A stretch of 64,000 nucleotides of DNA. Source: Cryptomeria japonica. Lineage: Eukaryota; Streptophyta; Pinopsida; Cupressales; Cupressaceae. This document shows positions 11,815 to 25,209 of this stretch, one piece after another. The stretch spans positions 820,375,396-820,439,395 of the forward strand of contig NC_081414.1 in the NCBI RefSeq assembly GCF_030272615.1, given 5' to 3'. Under the pieces are notes generated by a model, which saw only the letters and a list, made by a program, of their open reading frames with translations, was not told the origin of the DNA and searched no databases. The translations under genes and the position numbers were made by a program. Numbering within the stretch: the first letter of the stretch is position 1; each line of letters opens with the position of its first letter.

Positions 11815-12168
11815 GTGCTATGTTGAGGTTGTACACTATAATGTATAGATGAAGAGTTTATGATCTTTGGTGTCCAAATGTCGTATACTAATTAACATTT
11901 CAGTAAATGCAACAACAAAGTGACTTATATATATATATATATGTTGAGGTTGTACACTATAATGTATAGATGAAGAGTTTATGATCTTTGGTGTCCAAAT
12001 GTCGTATACTAATTAACATTTCAGTAAATGCAACAACAAAGTGACTTTGTTGTTGCATTTACTGAAATGTTAATTAGTATACGACATTTGGACACCAAAG
12101 ATCATAAACTCTTCATCTATACATTATAGTGTACAACCTCAACATAGCACTATATATATATATATATA
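11815..12168. repeat. Triple repeat with a perfect 101-bp hairpin
   Basis: Copy 1 (11821-11926) and copy 2 (11942-12047) are identical direct repeats with a 121-bp period, joined by a TA tract (11927-11941). Copy 3 (12044-12144) is the perfect inverse of copy 2 about a single central base at 12043; pairing with copy 1 extends to 12150 (TAGCAC). A second TA tract follows (12151-12168). It could be a young fold-back or MITE-like rearrangement at a TA microsatellite, or an assembly or library artefact. Confidence 0.9.
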
Positions 12169-13985
12169 CTGTAAATGTCATATTTGACTATTAATAATTT
12201 AATTCCTACAAAAATCTAATGAAACTAATTCCTCATAAGTAAGGGAACCTTGATTATAGGATCACTGGTTCAATGGGTGAAAAGCCTTGAACAGGAGCAC
12301 AAAATACCCTATTTCATTTGTTGTTTAGGTCTACAGTAAAAATACTTTTACGAGCTTGGTCAAGAGAAAAGAGGAAGTTAAAGATCAAGTTAAAATTCTA
12401 TGGTAATTTCATTCTCAATTTATGAGGATTATGTTACATCCAACCCTTGGTTTTGTACCGGTTAATCCTTAGAAAATTGAAAGTTAGATATAATTAAAAG
12501 ATTGAGAAATAACTACTTATCATTGAAAAAATAAGACAAGCTAATTATAATGATAGGTTGGGATGAAGGAGAAATTAAATGTTTTAATGAGGCAATGTAA
12601 AGATTGTTTAATATCATATTAAATTTGATAAATTATTATGTTTAAATTAAATAAGAAATACAAATTAAAAAAAATTATTTATTTTTATGTAATTAAATAA
12701 TGAAAAGCTATAGATAAAAAAATATTAATACTATTAAATGTTTTAAAATATTAATTTTTTTAAAATAAATTGTTAGAAAAGTCCATAATATTTATCCTTC
12801 TTCTATTTGTTTACTTTCATATTAAATTTAATAAATTATTATGTTTAAATAAAATTCAAGATTAAATTAATATGGATATTTATCTTTTTTGTCAAAAAAA
12901 TATAATTGAAATTTAGTTTATTTTGATTATAAATTAAAGAACATTTTAAATATAATACATATTTTTAAAATATATATATATTTTAATTTGTTCATAGGTT
13001 AACTTAAAAGAACTACCTATTACAACAAATAATGAATTAAAATTTAAGCACTTATTTGAGATTATGGGTTGTTCGGAGAAACCCGCCTAAGAGGCAAAAT
13101 GATATTACCCAATCGTTTGCAACACAAATAATTTTTGTAAATTATAATGTTAACAAATGTGCATCTATACTATAAAATAAATTAAAAAAAATTTAAAGAA
13201 AGAAAAATAATTGTTTTTCATTGGTCTAAATAATTTTTTTTAATAACCGTATAAGCACAACAAATGAATTTTCATTACAATAGTATTGCCTAACCGCAAG
13301 TACTAATAAGTATTCTTGACAAAAAATAAATGCTTCCTATAATATTTTTTATATCTAATGAACCTTTATTGAACAAATATAGACCCTTTCACTTTTACCA
13401 ACATACTAAAAGTCCCTAAACAAAACAGTCATTTTCAACATTTCAAACAAAGTACAATCTCTGCCATTTCTGTTATCAAAACTGCACCAAACAATTAGAG
13501 TTTGTGATCAATACTATACTCGTTTGAAGCATCTGCTCAATCCCTCTCTTTTTCCTGTTCATTTGTCAACTGAGGGATATTAGGAATTGCTTGACAAAAT
13601 GCCACAAACAAAAGGACCGTAACCGAGATGCCATTAGTAAAATATATAAGTTGGACCAAAACTCCAGGGACCCACAAAACATACACTTGTTTCATACATT
13701 CCTTTAATCTTTTGTCAACATCCAAATATGAGGGCAATGAACTCAAGGATGTTTCTATCAATTAGCTTTGTATCTAATCTTTTCCATTGCACATACATCA
13801 GTTATAGTGACATCCAATATAGACTTATAGAAGCATGTAAAAGTAGTATAATGGGTATTTCAGTTAAATTTCAATTGTGTTTAAATTTAATTGTAAGATG
13901 TTTTCTATTACAGTAAGGGAATTTTCAAAAGAATGAATAGTTTATAATATATAATCAGTAATAGTTCTTGATTGATCAAAAAATA
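12169..13985. other. AT-rich non-coding DNA
   Basis: Very AT-rich, with long runs of A and T around 12600-13030. A 74-codon minus-strand frame at 13537-13761 has no recognised motif and I do not call it a gene. Confidence 0.5.
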
Positions 13986-13997
13986 TAAAATTATATT

Positions 13998-14242
13998 GAG
14001 TAGCGCTGGCATATGACACGTCTTCCGGTTCCACTTTTGATCCAGAGCTATGAATCGGTGAGGCCACAATTGGGGGACCTCATCCCCACACTTCACTTAT
14101 TCAAACCCGCGAGCACAACGACCTAGCGACCCAGCGAAGACACAAGCCCTGCGAGCACAATGGCCCAGCAGGGGTTTGAACCTTGGTGGCCGCTTTACCA
14201 ATGAACTGTTTTAACCGCGACACTACATGTCCGAAGACAATG
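13998..14242 (-). mobile_element. SINE-like insertion with 12-bp target duplication
   Basis: A 245-bp GC-richer island in AT-rich DNA, flanked by the perfect direct repeat TAAAATTATATT (13986-13997 and 14243-14254). The minus strand holds an A-box-like CAGTTCATTGGTAAAGC and a B-box-like GGTTCAAACCC, as in tRNA-derived SINE promoters. The box spacing is shorter than usual and there is no clear poly(A) tail, so the class is uncertain; a small DNA transposon is possible. The related copy of this region (16.5 kb) has a different sequence at the matching place. Confidence 0.4.
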
Positions 14243-15570
14243 TAAAATTATATTTATTATTGTTTTTAAATTTAATTTTATCATGACAAGATAAATATTT
14301 TGAGTTTGTTTAGTAACTTGTTGAGATTAAGAGTTTGAATCACACGAGTCATCAATCTTTTTTATTTAGAGTCAAAATTAAGTGATATCTACTCTCCTAA
14401 AATTACTTTGAAGACAATCTAATTTTAATTTCGATAAAACATTATAAGATTTAAATTTGACGTAATTGATTTTTTAATAAATTTTCTATAAATCATTTAA
14501 ACATACCATTAACCCAAAGCTGGAAAAAAAAAGAGAGATCATTACCTATAATTGAAACAAGATATGAAAGTGAAAGTTCCTAACAAAACTGGTTTCAATT
14601 TTTTCTTGTCTATATGTACTTAGAGTTGAGTTTGAAAAAAAATGGTCTAAATATACTTGAGATTTAAAAATTTATAGTGAAAAATGAGAAATAAAATAGA
14701 CTATTACCATGAAAGTTTGGGTGGGATGACATCCACAAAGATAAGGATTTGATGCCTTCAAAGATATGTGAAAATTTCCTGTCAAAAGAAGATTATGTTA
14801 CAAAATAAAATGCAAAATAATTGCTTTGACCAAAAGGTAGAATATCATCAGTAGTAATTCCATTAAAAACTTAGGACAAAACATAGTTTTCACCTTTAAT
14901 ATAGATTAATATTTCTATGGCATCAGGACAATTGATATTGTATAAATTTAAAATTATTGTATAAACCATAGCGTACTTCAAATCTTTCACAGTCAGGACA
15001 GCAATTTTCTCTAGAAAATTCCATTGTGGATCAAATGTATGATATAATTTGGGTAAGGCATCTTTGAATTTATTAGCAAATGTTAGATAAAAGTGTTTTG
15101 GATTAGAGATGTTTTTTTAATTCATAATCAATCTTTTCGGAATGATGGTATAGGAAAAAAAAATTGATTAAGGTGATATATGTTTGCTTAAATTTTGATA
15201 AGTTAGTATAGATGTGTTTTTTTGAATCGTGATAGGTTAAGATTGGTTTGAATTTTGATGTTTTATTGTTTGTCATATGTCAAATTATGATATTAATATC
15301 AGGATTCAATTTTTTTTTACGTTTGAGTCAAATTTGATATTTCAAGTAGACAATTCATTCTCATGAAAGATAGGTTAGTGTGAAGCACTACTTATGAAAA
15401 ATGGGTCAATGAGTTTGACTACAAAGCTATACAGTTGCATCTTAGTCTTGATATTAATATCATGAATTATTTTTTAATTTGTGAGTTTCAATTACGGTTT
15501 AATTTTATTTGAACATAATAAGACATCCGAGTTTTATTGAATGCGAGGTTCAAACTTATATATATGCCTT
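14243..15570. repeat. Segmental duplication, copy 1
   Basis: It matches 16731-17910 in order and orientation. Shared landmarks include GAAAGTTTGGGTGGGATGAC (about 14720, against 17160) and TTTCAAGTAGACAATTCATT (about 15342, against 17708). Offsets fall from about 2.49 kb to 2.37 kb because of indels, so the copies have diverged for a long time. Neither copy appears to code. Confidence 0.75.
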
Positions 15571-15948
15571 TGTCTCTTTTATGTGATTGTCCTACAATGC
15601 ATTTTGCAACAATCATAGGTTCATTGGATTGTTGTATAGTCTCTAGCATAACACATCATGCTAACCATACTTATCGATATTTTATATGTGTCTAAGCAAT
15701 TTTGATGTCTATTTTTCACATTTTCATTTAACGTGTTTTGTCTACAGCTAGCATGTTTATGGTGAATCTAGAGCTTAACATCATAGTTTCCTGTAGGAAC
15801 AATATGAGTCTCTTCCATTGGGGCAACTCTACATGGATAGAAGATTCTACTTCCCCTTCACATCCTAGGTGAAATACTCTCAAACTCTCTCTCCACTTTA
15901 GCTTGCACATCTGATGGAATGCATATGCTCGCTAAAGTGGGGGCAAAA

Positions 15949-16260
15949 TGTAATGTCATAAATTGCATACCATGCAATTTCACATCACGTATGCCTTCCC
16001 TTTAGACTAAATAAAAAACAATTACACAATATGATCCCTAATCTAATATAAAATATTCTTATTTAGCAAGCATGTCTGAATTCTTTAACTGTTGAGTCCA
16101 AACTCTGCCTAGACAAATGTGCAATGCGTAGATGTCTGCATGGTGTGCTAGCTCATCCTACAAAATTCTATGATAGTACTAACCATTGAGATGTTACACT
16201 CCTTGCATTTTGGTAGTGTAATGTCTCTATTATCCTACACAATCATTGGGAACACATCGA
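15949..16260 (+). mobile_element. Gypsy LTR fragment with polypurine tract
   Basis: GCTAAAGTGGGGGCAAAA (15931-15948) followed by TGTAATGTCATAAA has the form of a polypurine tract and LTR start. It resembles the 3' end of element D (GCTAAAGTGGGGGATAAA, then TGTAGCATCATAAA, at 63043-63075), so this is probably a remnant of a related Gypsy family. The right limit is not visible. About 380 bp before it (15571-15930) show no gene. Confidence 0.45.
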
Positions 16261-16410
16261 AGCTTGTTATTTTAGTTTGAAAGCTTTTATTTTGCCTCCA
16301 AGTTTATAAACAAAAAATAGCAAGTTTATATTAAGGTGGATTTGGAGGGAATTCTAAGAAATATAAAGTTTCTCTTTTTAGTTGTAAGTAGGTTAATGCA
16401 AAAAGTGTAT

Positions 16411-16436
16411 ATATGTGTGTGTGTGTGTGTGTGTGT
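16411..16436. repeat. GT microsatellite
   Basis: A short TATATATG run followed by about eleven GT units. Confidence 0.9.
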
Positions 16437-16479
16437 TAATGTTAATGGTGAATTAAATCAGTTGTCTTTAAATTTAATT

Positions 16480-17910
16480 TTAAGATAGATAGTTTATGAT
16501 AATGTAAAATTATATTGAGTAGGGTAGGATCAAGTTTCAATTGTTTAAATTGGATCTTTGCGCACCTTTTTGTGTCTAGTAATTTGGATTTAATTGTGTT
16601 AGTTCTCACTTGACAAATTGGTTGTAGTTGTGTTCCATCTCTTCTAGGAGGCTGTTGAGTATGCTTTGAGTTGTTCCTTCTCATGTACATGATTTCTGGT
16701 CCTTTCCAAACTAATTTATCTTAATGAAAAATAATGTAAAATTATATTGATTATTGTTTTTTAAATTTACTTTTATCATGAGAAGATAAATATTTTTGAA
16801 TTCTTTTAGTAAATTATTGAGATTGAGAATTTTTTATTTAGAGTCAAGATTAAATGATTCAACTTTTTCAAAATTACTTTGAACAAAATACAAACACTAT
16901 CTCTATAAAATGCTATAAGTTTCTAATTGAACGATAATTGATTTTTGATAAACTTTCTATAAAACATACAAATATACCATCAAATCCAAGAATACAGACA
17001 AAAATTATCACTATTTATAATGAAAATGATATGAAAATGAAAGTTCCCAACAAACATGTTTCAAATTTTCTTGAAATCAGGTTTGAAAATTATTTGGTCA
17101 AAATGTACTTAGAAATCAGAAATTTATAGTGGAAGATGGGAAATGAACTATTGCCATGAAAGTTTGGGTGAGATGACATTCACAAAGATAAGGTGTGTGT
17201 CTGATTTGATGCCTCTCAAAGAAATGTGAAAATTTCCTGTCAAAAGAAGATTCTAATGCAAAATAATTGCAGTGACCAAAACTAGAGAAGGTAGAATAAC
17301 TAAAGCATCATCCTCAGCAGTAATTCTGTTATAAACTTAGGACAAAACAACCATTAATATACCTATAGCGTCATGACAATTGATATTGTATAGAAAAATT
17401 TAAAATTAATTGTATAAACCATTGGATACTTCAAATCTATCATAGTCCGAACAGTATTTGTTTCCAGAAAATTCCAATATGGATCAAAAGTATGATAATA
17501 ACATCCTTGTCCCTAAATTTTGGGTAAGGCATCTTTGAATTTATCTGCAAATGTTAGATAATAGTGTTTTGGATTAGATATGTCTTTTTAATTCATAGGC
17601 AATCTTGTGGGAATGATGGGTTTGTATTAGGAAAAAAAACGTTGATTATATTAAGGTGTTTGTTTGAATTGTGATGGGATATTTTATTATTTGTATTGTG
17701 TTAAATTTGGCATTTCAAGTAGACAATTCATTCTCGTGAAGGTTCGTGTGAACCACTAGTTATGAAAAGTGGTCAATGAGTTTGACTCGAAAGCTATACA
17801 ATTGAATCTTGATATTAATATCATGAATAATTGTTGATGTCAAAGTTTCAACCATGCTAAATTTTGTTTGAACATAACAAGGCATCCAATTTTATTACAT
17901 GTGAGGTTCA
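16480..17910. repeat. Segmental duplication, copy 2
   Basis: The partner of 14243-15570. Its left part (16480-16520) also resembles sequence before the SINE-like insertion in copy 1 (TAAAATTATATTGAGTAG in both). About 210 bp (16520-16729) lie between two TAAAATTATATT repeats here and do not match the 245-bp insertion at the same site of copy 1. No gene seen. Confidence 0.7.
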
Positions 17911-18885
17911 AACCTATAATTATGGTGGACAAATGAAATATAAAATCTATAAGTATACTAGTTAATTGAATATTAAATACAAGGTACACAAAGTTAGCAA
18001 GTATAAACACATTGGCGGGCAACATGATTTTGAACTCACAAGTGCAAAGCTCACAAATAAACTAACCCAACATATGATTAAACTAGAGTAGCTACTATAA
18101 TAACACCACTCCCTAACATTACAGTTTATCATAACACTAATATTTGTTGCGCATATTAATTTCATATCATGACAAGTAAATTTGACTTCTACTCTATCAA
18201 ACTTGTGGCTCTAGGTATAAGAAGAAATCTGATATTTATTCAGTTTCAAACTTCTATCAAATTACTAAACTGTCTAGCTTGCTTTGTGTGTGTATGGGGG
18301 AGAAAGTGTTAAACTTATTCAGTGATTTTTTTATCATATATTGTTATGTTGAACTGTCTAAGATAATATATCAATACGTATTTTGTCTATAGGATTTTTT
18401 TTTAATTGAGGGTGTAGTTCATTGATAGTCATTATATAATTACATATTGATCATAACAAGTTTGAGTTACCATAATGATTCTTCTAAAAGAATAAAAATG
18501 AAAGCTTAATAGGCAAGCCTATGTGGACTAAGTAATTAAGGTTTTCTTTCTTGAAGTAAATGGATTCTAAAATAGATCAAATTTAAATACTTTAGTATTG
18601 AAGCTAAAGAGTGCTAACTTGAGCTAATTGAACCTATACATGCCTTGATATTGACAACACAACTTGGAAACACATTTGGAAACTTAAAATTTGCAAATCA
18701 TGAATTATGACTAGGAAATATAGAAAATAAGGAAACATAGAACCTAGACACACATGATAACTACAAATTAGTAGTCAAAAGACCCATAGAATGTTGTTAG
18801 AAATCTCTAGTAGAAATATGACATTAACATTAGTGCAAGTGTCCTCATAAGGTGCTCAGGCTGGTTCAAGTGTCAAGTGTCTGGT
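17911..18885. other. Unassigned non-coding DNA
   Basis: No coding, RNA or transposon signal I can support. Confidence 0.4.
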
Positions 18886-19007
18886 GCTTACAATGAGCCC
18901 AAATTTTAGGACATGTCTAACTAGTGTCTAAACTATTTGGTCTAGCGCTTACAATGAGTCCAAATTCTAGGACATGTCTAACTAGTGTCTAAACTATTTC
19001 TTTTGTA
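18886..19007. repeat. 61-bp tandem duplication
   Basis: Two direct copies of a unit beginning GCTTACAATGAG, at 18886 and 18947, differing at a few positions. Confidence 0.85.
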
Positions 19008-22000
19008 TGTCACCTCTTAGGATTCCAAACAAAACAAGATATCAAAGGAAAATGACTAGATAATAAACTTATAGAAAACTGAGAAGAAATGACAATTTGG
19101 AATACTTTCATATAATAAAAACCAAAGATAATGATAGAAATTTAAAAATGGAGGTTTTAGGAAGCTCCTAGTAAAATATAGAAGATCTCAAAGCTACTTT
19201 GTGCAAAATGGGTGCTAGGGATGGTGTTGGCAATGGTGTTGGTGGTGGTAGGGCCAACCCATGCTAAAAATGCCTCCAAATTTCTCTAGCATCTCCATCT
19301 TGACAAACATGTTACTTTTTTTAATTATCACCATTATTAAATCCATACAAATCACCTAATATTGAACTTGATATAGAAATTATACAAAATGAAGAGGTTA
19401 AATTAGCCTTGCCTCAATGAAATCCCTTATGGGTATCATTAAAAAAACTCAATATGCAACACTATGGAAAATGTTTGAAATACTCTAAGTAATAGCAAGT
19501 TTCATCAATGTTGATAGGATAAATAAAACACTAATTAGGTAATGAAAAAACCTAGGCAAAACTAATGGTAAGATGTATTTATACTTGACGAATTATATGA
19601 GAGGTCCAATGGTAAAATAAGTGTTGGGAAAGGTATTTTGTACATCTTGAATAATAGAAATAACAATGATAATAATGTAAAAATGAATATTTAATTGTGG
19701 TTAGAAATGTGGGTATCACATGGGTTGGGCATTCTCGGGGATACTTTATGTTTTATGTGGCATTGGAATAAATGTTTAACGTCATTGGGAAATATTTAAT
19801 ATTAAGAAAACTTAGTACCAAATATTTAATTTGGAGGTAGTGTTTTGGTAAGCTTCTGATTTTGAGTAAGATCATGGTTTTGAGGCAATGGTTTATTCAA
19901 TACCACTTAGTGGTTTTGTAAAATCTTGTTACTATAAAAGAAAGAACATGAGTAGTTATCATAGTTGGTTTGTGTAACGTTTGGCTTGTTTTCTAAGGTT
20001 GGATTGAGCATCTCTTGTAGGTTGCATATGTGGCAGCATAGATTAGGATGTATGGCTACATGGTTTTCATTTCCTTGGTCATATGGAGGAATAAACTAGG
20101 GTGTTTGAATCTTATAATTTTTGTATAGAGACTCTACAAGTGTATTGCATTTTTGTTCTTGAAATAATACCTTAACTATGTGGATGCTTTTAGAGGCCAA
20201 GTTTTTTCCTTGAGAGGGTTTTCCTAGGCTACATGTATTTCTATCTTGTAGCATGTTTGATCTTCTTTTGAGTCGTGGATTCTAAATACTTATTTTTTAC
20301 ATGTTTTCTTTCATGAGATTTATGTGAAAATGGTTAAATTATTGATATGAAATTCCTTTCAATAAGCATGTGAAAATTTGTAACCTAAGGTGCCCCTTAG
20401 TGTACATGCTTGGGATCAATCTTGTCCAATTATCTTAGAAGGCCCAAAATCTAGGTAAATCAAAGTAATTCAATATAATCTATGTTTGAAAGTAGTCCCA
20501 TGTCTTTATCGCCAACAATGAGAAAGATATAAGGGAAACAAGGTGGAAATAAGAGTTAACAATACGTGAAGGGAGGCACACAAAATAACTTTAAAGTGAA
20601 CAAGTATAAGAATGGGTTGCATAGCGATAAAGAGTGCTTACCAAATGGTTTCAATACATGGAAATGGGGAAAAAATAAAACACATACAAATAAACAAAGA
20701 TTAAAAAAATAGAGAAACAATAAGTTGTTAGTGTGAAAAGTGGTTAGATACATAAGTAGTTCACGTTTATCTATTTGTCCAGTTAATACTAGTGCTTAAA
20801 CTCATTTAGAAACTTTTAAATTTTTTTGTCTCGCCTCATGAGTGCACTGTTTTTTTTCTCACACTTGTTCTAAGCATTATTATGCGTATGTCACTACTTT
20901 TGGAGGGGTGTCAATAATCTATTCCTACCTTCCTTCTTTTATTGTGTCCTAAATATATACATTGCATTCACATTCAATATAAGTATTGATATTATAGTTT
21001 ATTTATTCTTAATCTCTGTGTAGAAGGATTATTTGGTTTTCTAAGTATCTTGTGAACCTATGAGTTTCTTGGTGACTCCAACATGGTGTTACAGATCTAA
21101 ATCTACAATAAATTTATCTTTCTTATGGGTTTCCATCAAGTACTTTCATGTAATGTATCCTAAGAAAAACCAGCCTCACCATTGTGCCTAGAAGACACAA
21201 AAACATATGGATTAATAATAAAGTTGATAGGATTTTCTTACTATCACATACAAAGGTCTTTGGGAGGTTTTTATTCAAGGTTGTATGGTATTTCATATGA
21301 TCTATACCAGTGTATAATTACCATACAATTTTTTATAAGGTTTATGAATCTATGCATCTTCTTATTAAGTCCTCAAAACTACTATATTCAAGACTAACTC
21401 ACACGAGAAGACAAGATACACAAAAAAAAAGAATGCATTTGATAACCAAGCAAGCAATACCTCTTAGATTATTTACATGTCGAGTAGACCAATAGTGGGA
21501 AACAAGATTGCCATGAGCACACAACACCAAACAATTAAAGGTTACAATAAATGACAATATTCTCTTCAAGTCCATAATTAATTCACATTTTTAACCAACT
21601 CGGCATTTCTATTGAAATCCTCATCAAAGAGAAACCATCTCAACACATGATTCCAAAAAACATGAGATCTCATAGCCTCACCCAAGTCTCTCGAGTCTTC
21701 ATGAGAATTCGGCAATCAATCCATGCTAAATTCAAATGAATCCTTGCAAAATCATGAAGCTCCAAGAAGTTATTAATACTCAAAACCATAAAGAACCAAC
21801 AAGACCATTGTCAAAGTTCCAACAATAAAATTAGGAACTTATCATGAGATCATGATATAACATCTCCTCAAAGGAAGGTCATATGTTTCAAAGAACATAT
21901 CATAAATCAACACCTTACCAAAGACTCAAGATTCCTCAATGGAAAAACAAGATGTCATCATCTCCAAACACATAAAGATAACCATCCATCATCAAATGAT

Positions 22001-22699
22001 GAATCCACGTCACTACCAAAGATCCCATTGAACTATGTTATCATGCTATCAAGGCATTGTGATAACCATCTCCTAACTAAAGGTCCTTTTTGGCCCCAAC
22101 ACAATCAAATAATTCAACACCAAGTGCTCTCAAAGGGAAGAGTTGAACCATGATCTCCAAACAAAGAAGATACAAAACCACACATCCCTTGTCAATAGAA
22201 CCAAATATGTCAAATCCTCACTACAATATAAAGGAAAAATCCAAGAGCTACACATGATACCAACACCCATTGCAAAAGATCATCCATCTTCTAATCAAAG
22301 ACTATCCACAGCTCACTACACACTGTAACCACAACATCTTAGAACCAAAACTATTGAAAAGAAGAAGATAGAACACATGTTGTAATTGCATAAACCTCCC
22401 ACTAAAAGTGATATCAAGTTATACATGGCATCATGAGCAGCGTCATTACCAAAACTCCATAAGAAGTGAATAGAGCTTCTCACACACTAGAATCTAATAC
22501 TAAGATTCAAATGAATAACTATATCAAATACTTCAAAAAAATCCTTTTCTCATTGCAATCAGTATACTAATATAATAATGGTGACCAACAATGAAGCCTG
22601 CCAAATTGAATATTCATCAAACAATTTACAAGATCATCATAAATGTAGCATCTCAAAGAAGAAATAAAAATTCAATTCTCTAATCTAAAATTACTAAAA
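19008..22699. other. Unassigned DNA, probably decayed repeats
   Basis: 3.7 kb without a convincing frame. Near 21072 CCAACATGGTGTTACAGATC loosely resembles a Copia LTR end and primer site (CA followed by TGGTATCAGAGC), but it has too many changes to call. The stretch 21500-22660 is rich in CATCA/ATCAAA phrases, perhaps an old LTR, with no detectable partner in the window. Confidence 0.35.
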
Positions 22700-23574
22700 G
22701 ATTCAACCCCACATCAATATCATGCATAAAAAAGATAGGGACTCTTGGAAGCCTTTGGTTGCCCATCGTTGGGTAAGTAACTCCTGGAAACCTTTGGTTG
22801 CTCATAATATTGAGATACTTCCTTGTGCTAAAGGATTTTTCATTGCTTCCTTTACATCTTCGACTGATAGGGATTTGGTTTTGGGCAAGTTGTGATCTTG
22901 GGGAGTTCACTCCCTTCACTGTTAAGACTTGGACAACTTCCTTTAACCCTCTTACTAAACCGCTTAATGTGTGTTCGATTTGGGTTCACCTTTTGAATCT
23001 TCCACTTTATTTTTGGGAGCATTCTTGCTACGAGGCTATTAGTAACTCTATTGGTTGTTTCTTGAAGGTGGATGATGCTACATCTTCAATGGGCCACTCC
23101 ACCTTTTCTTGCATCGTAGTTGATATTGACATATCTTCCCCTCTCTTGGGGGATGTGGTTCTCATAGTTGGGGATAGGCCCTAGATACAACCATTGGATT
23201 TTGAGGGCCTCCCCTTCCACTTCCGGAAATGCTTCTCTACTCATGTCACTTAGCTTCATACTGCTTTATTTCACATCATAGAGGTGTTGCTACTTGGTGA
23301 AATGATTTTATAGTGGATCATTTAACTATCTATGCTTTTGATTCAGACTCAGTTGGCTCCTCTCAAGAGGATGAGAGGCCTCTTATTATTATTGATGTTG
23401 CGGTTGATGCCACTATTGTGACTTCCTCTATCCTTGGGGATGAAGCTCTTGTTGCCCATGTTTCATAGCCCACTCTTATGAATTCTACTCCTGATGTTGT
23501 TTCTCTACAATAGCTTGTTGTTTTTCTACAACAGCCTCCTGTTGTTCTACAATAACACTCTATTGAATCTATTG
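22700..23574 (+). pseudogene. LINE ORF1-like remnant with DUF4283-type domain
   Basis: Two plus-strand frames joined by a frameshift near 22870 give a domain like DUF4283, common in ORF1 of plant LINEs and related proteins. The first has GFFIASFTSSTDRDLVLG; the second (22798-23184) has TVKTWTTSFNPL, IWVHLLNLPLYFW and GCFLKVDDATSSMG. After the stop at 23182 the same frame still reads IQPLDFEGLPFHFRKCF, the usual sequence after the domain, and then an acidic stretch. Element B interrupts it at 23575-23579 (ATTGT) and the sequence resumes at 31742. No RT domain follows. Confidence 0.55.
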
Positions 23575-23579
23575 ATTGT

Positions 23580-24792
23580 TGTTAGATAGTTCAAATAACT
23601 AGAAGACAACTGAGAGGGGGGGTGAAGCAGTTGTCTTAGATTACCAGAATATTTAACAAAACTTTAATACCAAAACCTAAAACATTAGTACCAGAATGCT
23701 TAAACCAAATATCGGAATAGCAGTTAAACCAATTAAGTATAAACAATAATCAGAGAATAAATACCATCCATATGACACCAAGATTTATACGTGGAAAACC
23801 CGATAAAGGGAAAAACCACGGTGGGAAGCCTACCCACAATCAGATAATACTTTTGCAGTAAGTATGTGAATTACAATTGAGGGGTTGCACTTGCAGGAAG
23901 GCCAACAGCCTAGAGCACACTTCTCATTGACTACATAGAAATCTAGACTACAATCCGAAGAAGTGATTGAACTGCAAAAATAGCATCTCCTATGCCTAAG
24001 TACAATTCCGATTAAGCTCAATAATGGAGGACTAAATCCTCTTACATAAACCCAACTCGATCTCCAATGATCAACCAAATCCTCTACCTAAATGATATTA
24101 CATTATTCGCATCTTACATATCCATATCTCATACCTTTTATCTTATCCCATGATCTACAATGAGATCTTACATCATATATATATACAAACCCTCGACCAT
24201 AAATAATCAGGTCGGCCACCAGATAATAAACCAATTACATAATTACAAACCATGTTGTCCTTAGACCAAACAAATAATATCCAACACATAAGACATCCCG
24301 GAAACATATCGAGAAGTCTAATCCACACGTTACATTAAGTCGGTCCATAACCTAGATCAACTGGGACCCAATATAGGTCCACACACTAAAGAAATGATCT
24401 CCATCCGCCAAGTCTCGAACATGATCACCATCAACATCCTGAAACCATACCGGAAGTTGCACTAACACCACTTATGCATATCATCAAATATCTTCATCAA
24501 AGCTTTGTCGGTGAAAACCCTCGCTGGCACTGCAAGCCAAACTTCCAAGAAAATGGGATAATATCTAATCACTAGACCAAAACCAACTGACCGAATATGA
24601 ACACGAGTATCATGAATAAGCCAATTCCATAACCAAACCATACCGGAGCGTACCAGATCATGTCGGATCCAAACCAACCAAAAACCATTCATCCTATCGA
24701 AACTAGAAGGTGTCGGTAAAGCATCCAAATAGCTAGTGTTGACATCAATGACATCAATGCAACACATAACCAATTCCTCCAAATGGCCAACA
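23580..24792 (-). repeat. 3' LTR of element B
   Basis: 1213 bp, TGTTAG...CCAACA on the plus strand. It carries the best U5 hairpin of the window: AAGACAACTG (23603-23612) and CAGTTGTCTT (23628-23637) pair perfectly over 10 bp around a loop with seven G. The second shared block (ACGTGGAAAACCC...GGGAAAAACCACGGTGGG) is at 23787-23838. A 142-codon frame at 24462-24890 is LTR sequence, not a gene. Confidence 0.88.
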
Positions 24793-24808
24793 ATCTCCCC
24801 CTTTGGCA
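24793..24808 (-). other. Polypurine tract of element B
   Basis: The minus strand reads CCAAAGGGGGAGAT directly before the TGTTGGCC start of the 3' LTR, a typical plant Copia polypurine tract. The sequence from here to 25209 is 3' non-coding and partly shared with element A. Confidence 0.8.
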
Positions 24809-25209
24809 TTGATGGCAACACTAGATGTGAAAAACATCTAAGTACCAAGAAATGCCAAACAAGTCTCCACCAATAGAAGACAACCAACAATCTCCCACAT
24901 ACAGATATAGAAATGAAGTTCTGAAAAAAAGACCAAACTCCCCATTTGAATAATATCTTTGTAAATCTCTGAATTACACATATATCTCTCCCCTTAATGT
25001 ATACAACTCCTTAAGTTTCTATTTTTCACATCAATATCTCTCCCCCTTTGACATCAATGCCAGAAATCTGACAAAAATATCAAAGCAAAAACATAAACCA
25101 TTGAATCAAAAAGCTAACTACTCCCCCTGAGTAGTAGCATCCCCACATCAGTGCCAAAATGAATAATATCTCTGATAATGCATACCAGAATGATACCAAA
25201 CCGCATCAA

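Noticed and set aside
13537-13761. 74-codon minus-strand frame with hydrophobic segments
   Set aside because: No recognised motif, neighbouring exons or splice context; composition alone could give it.
21060-21100. Possible Copia LTR end and primer site
   Set aside because: Only a loose match (TGGTGTTACAGATC), with no LTR partner or coding sequence.
24462-24890. 142-codon minus-strand frame
   Set aside because: It lies wholly in the LTR of B, and the matching place in the other LTR (31436-31630) is broken.
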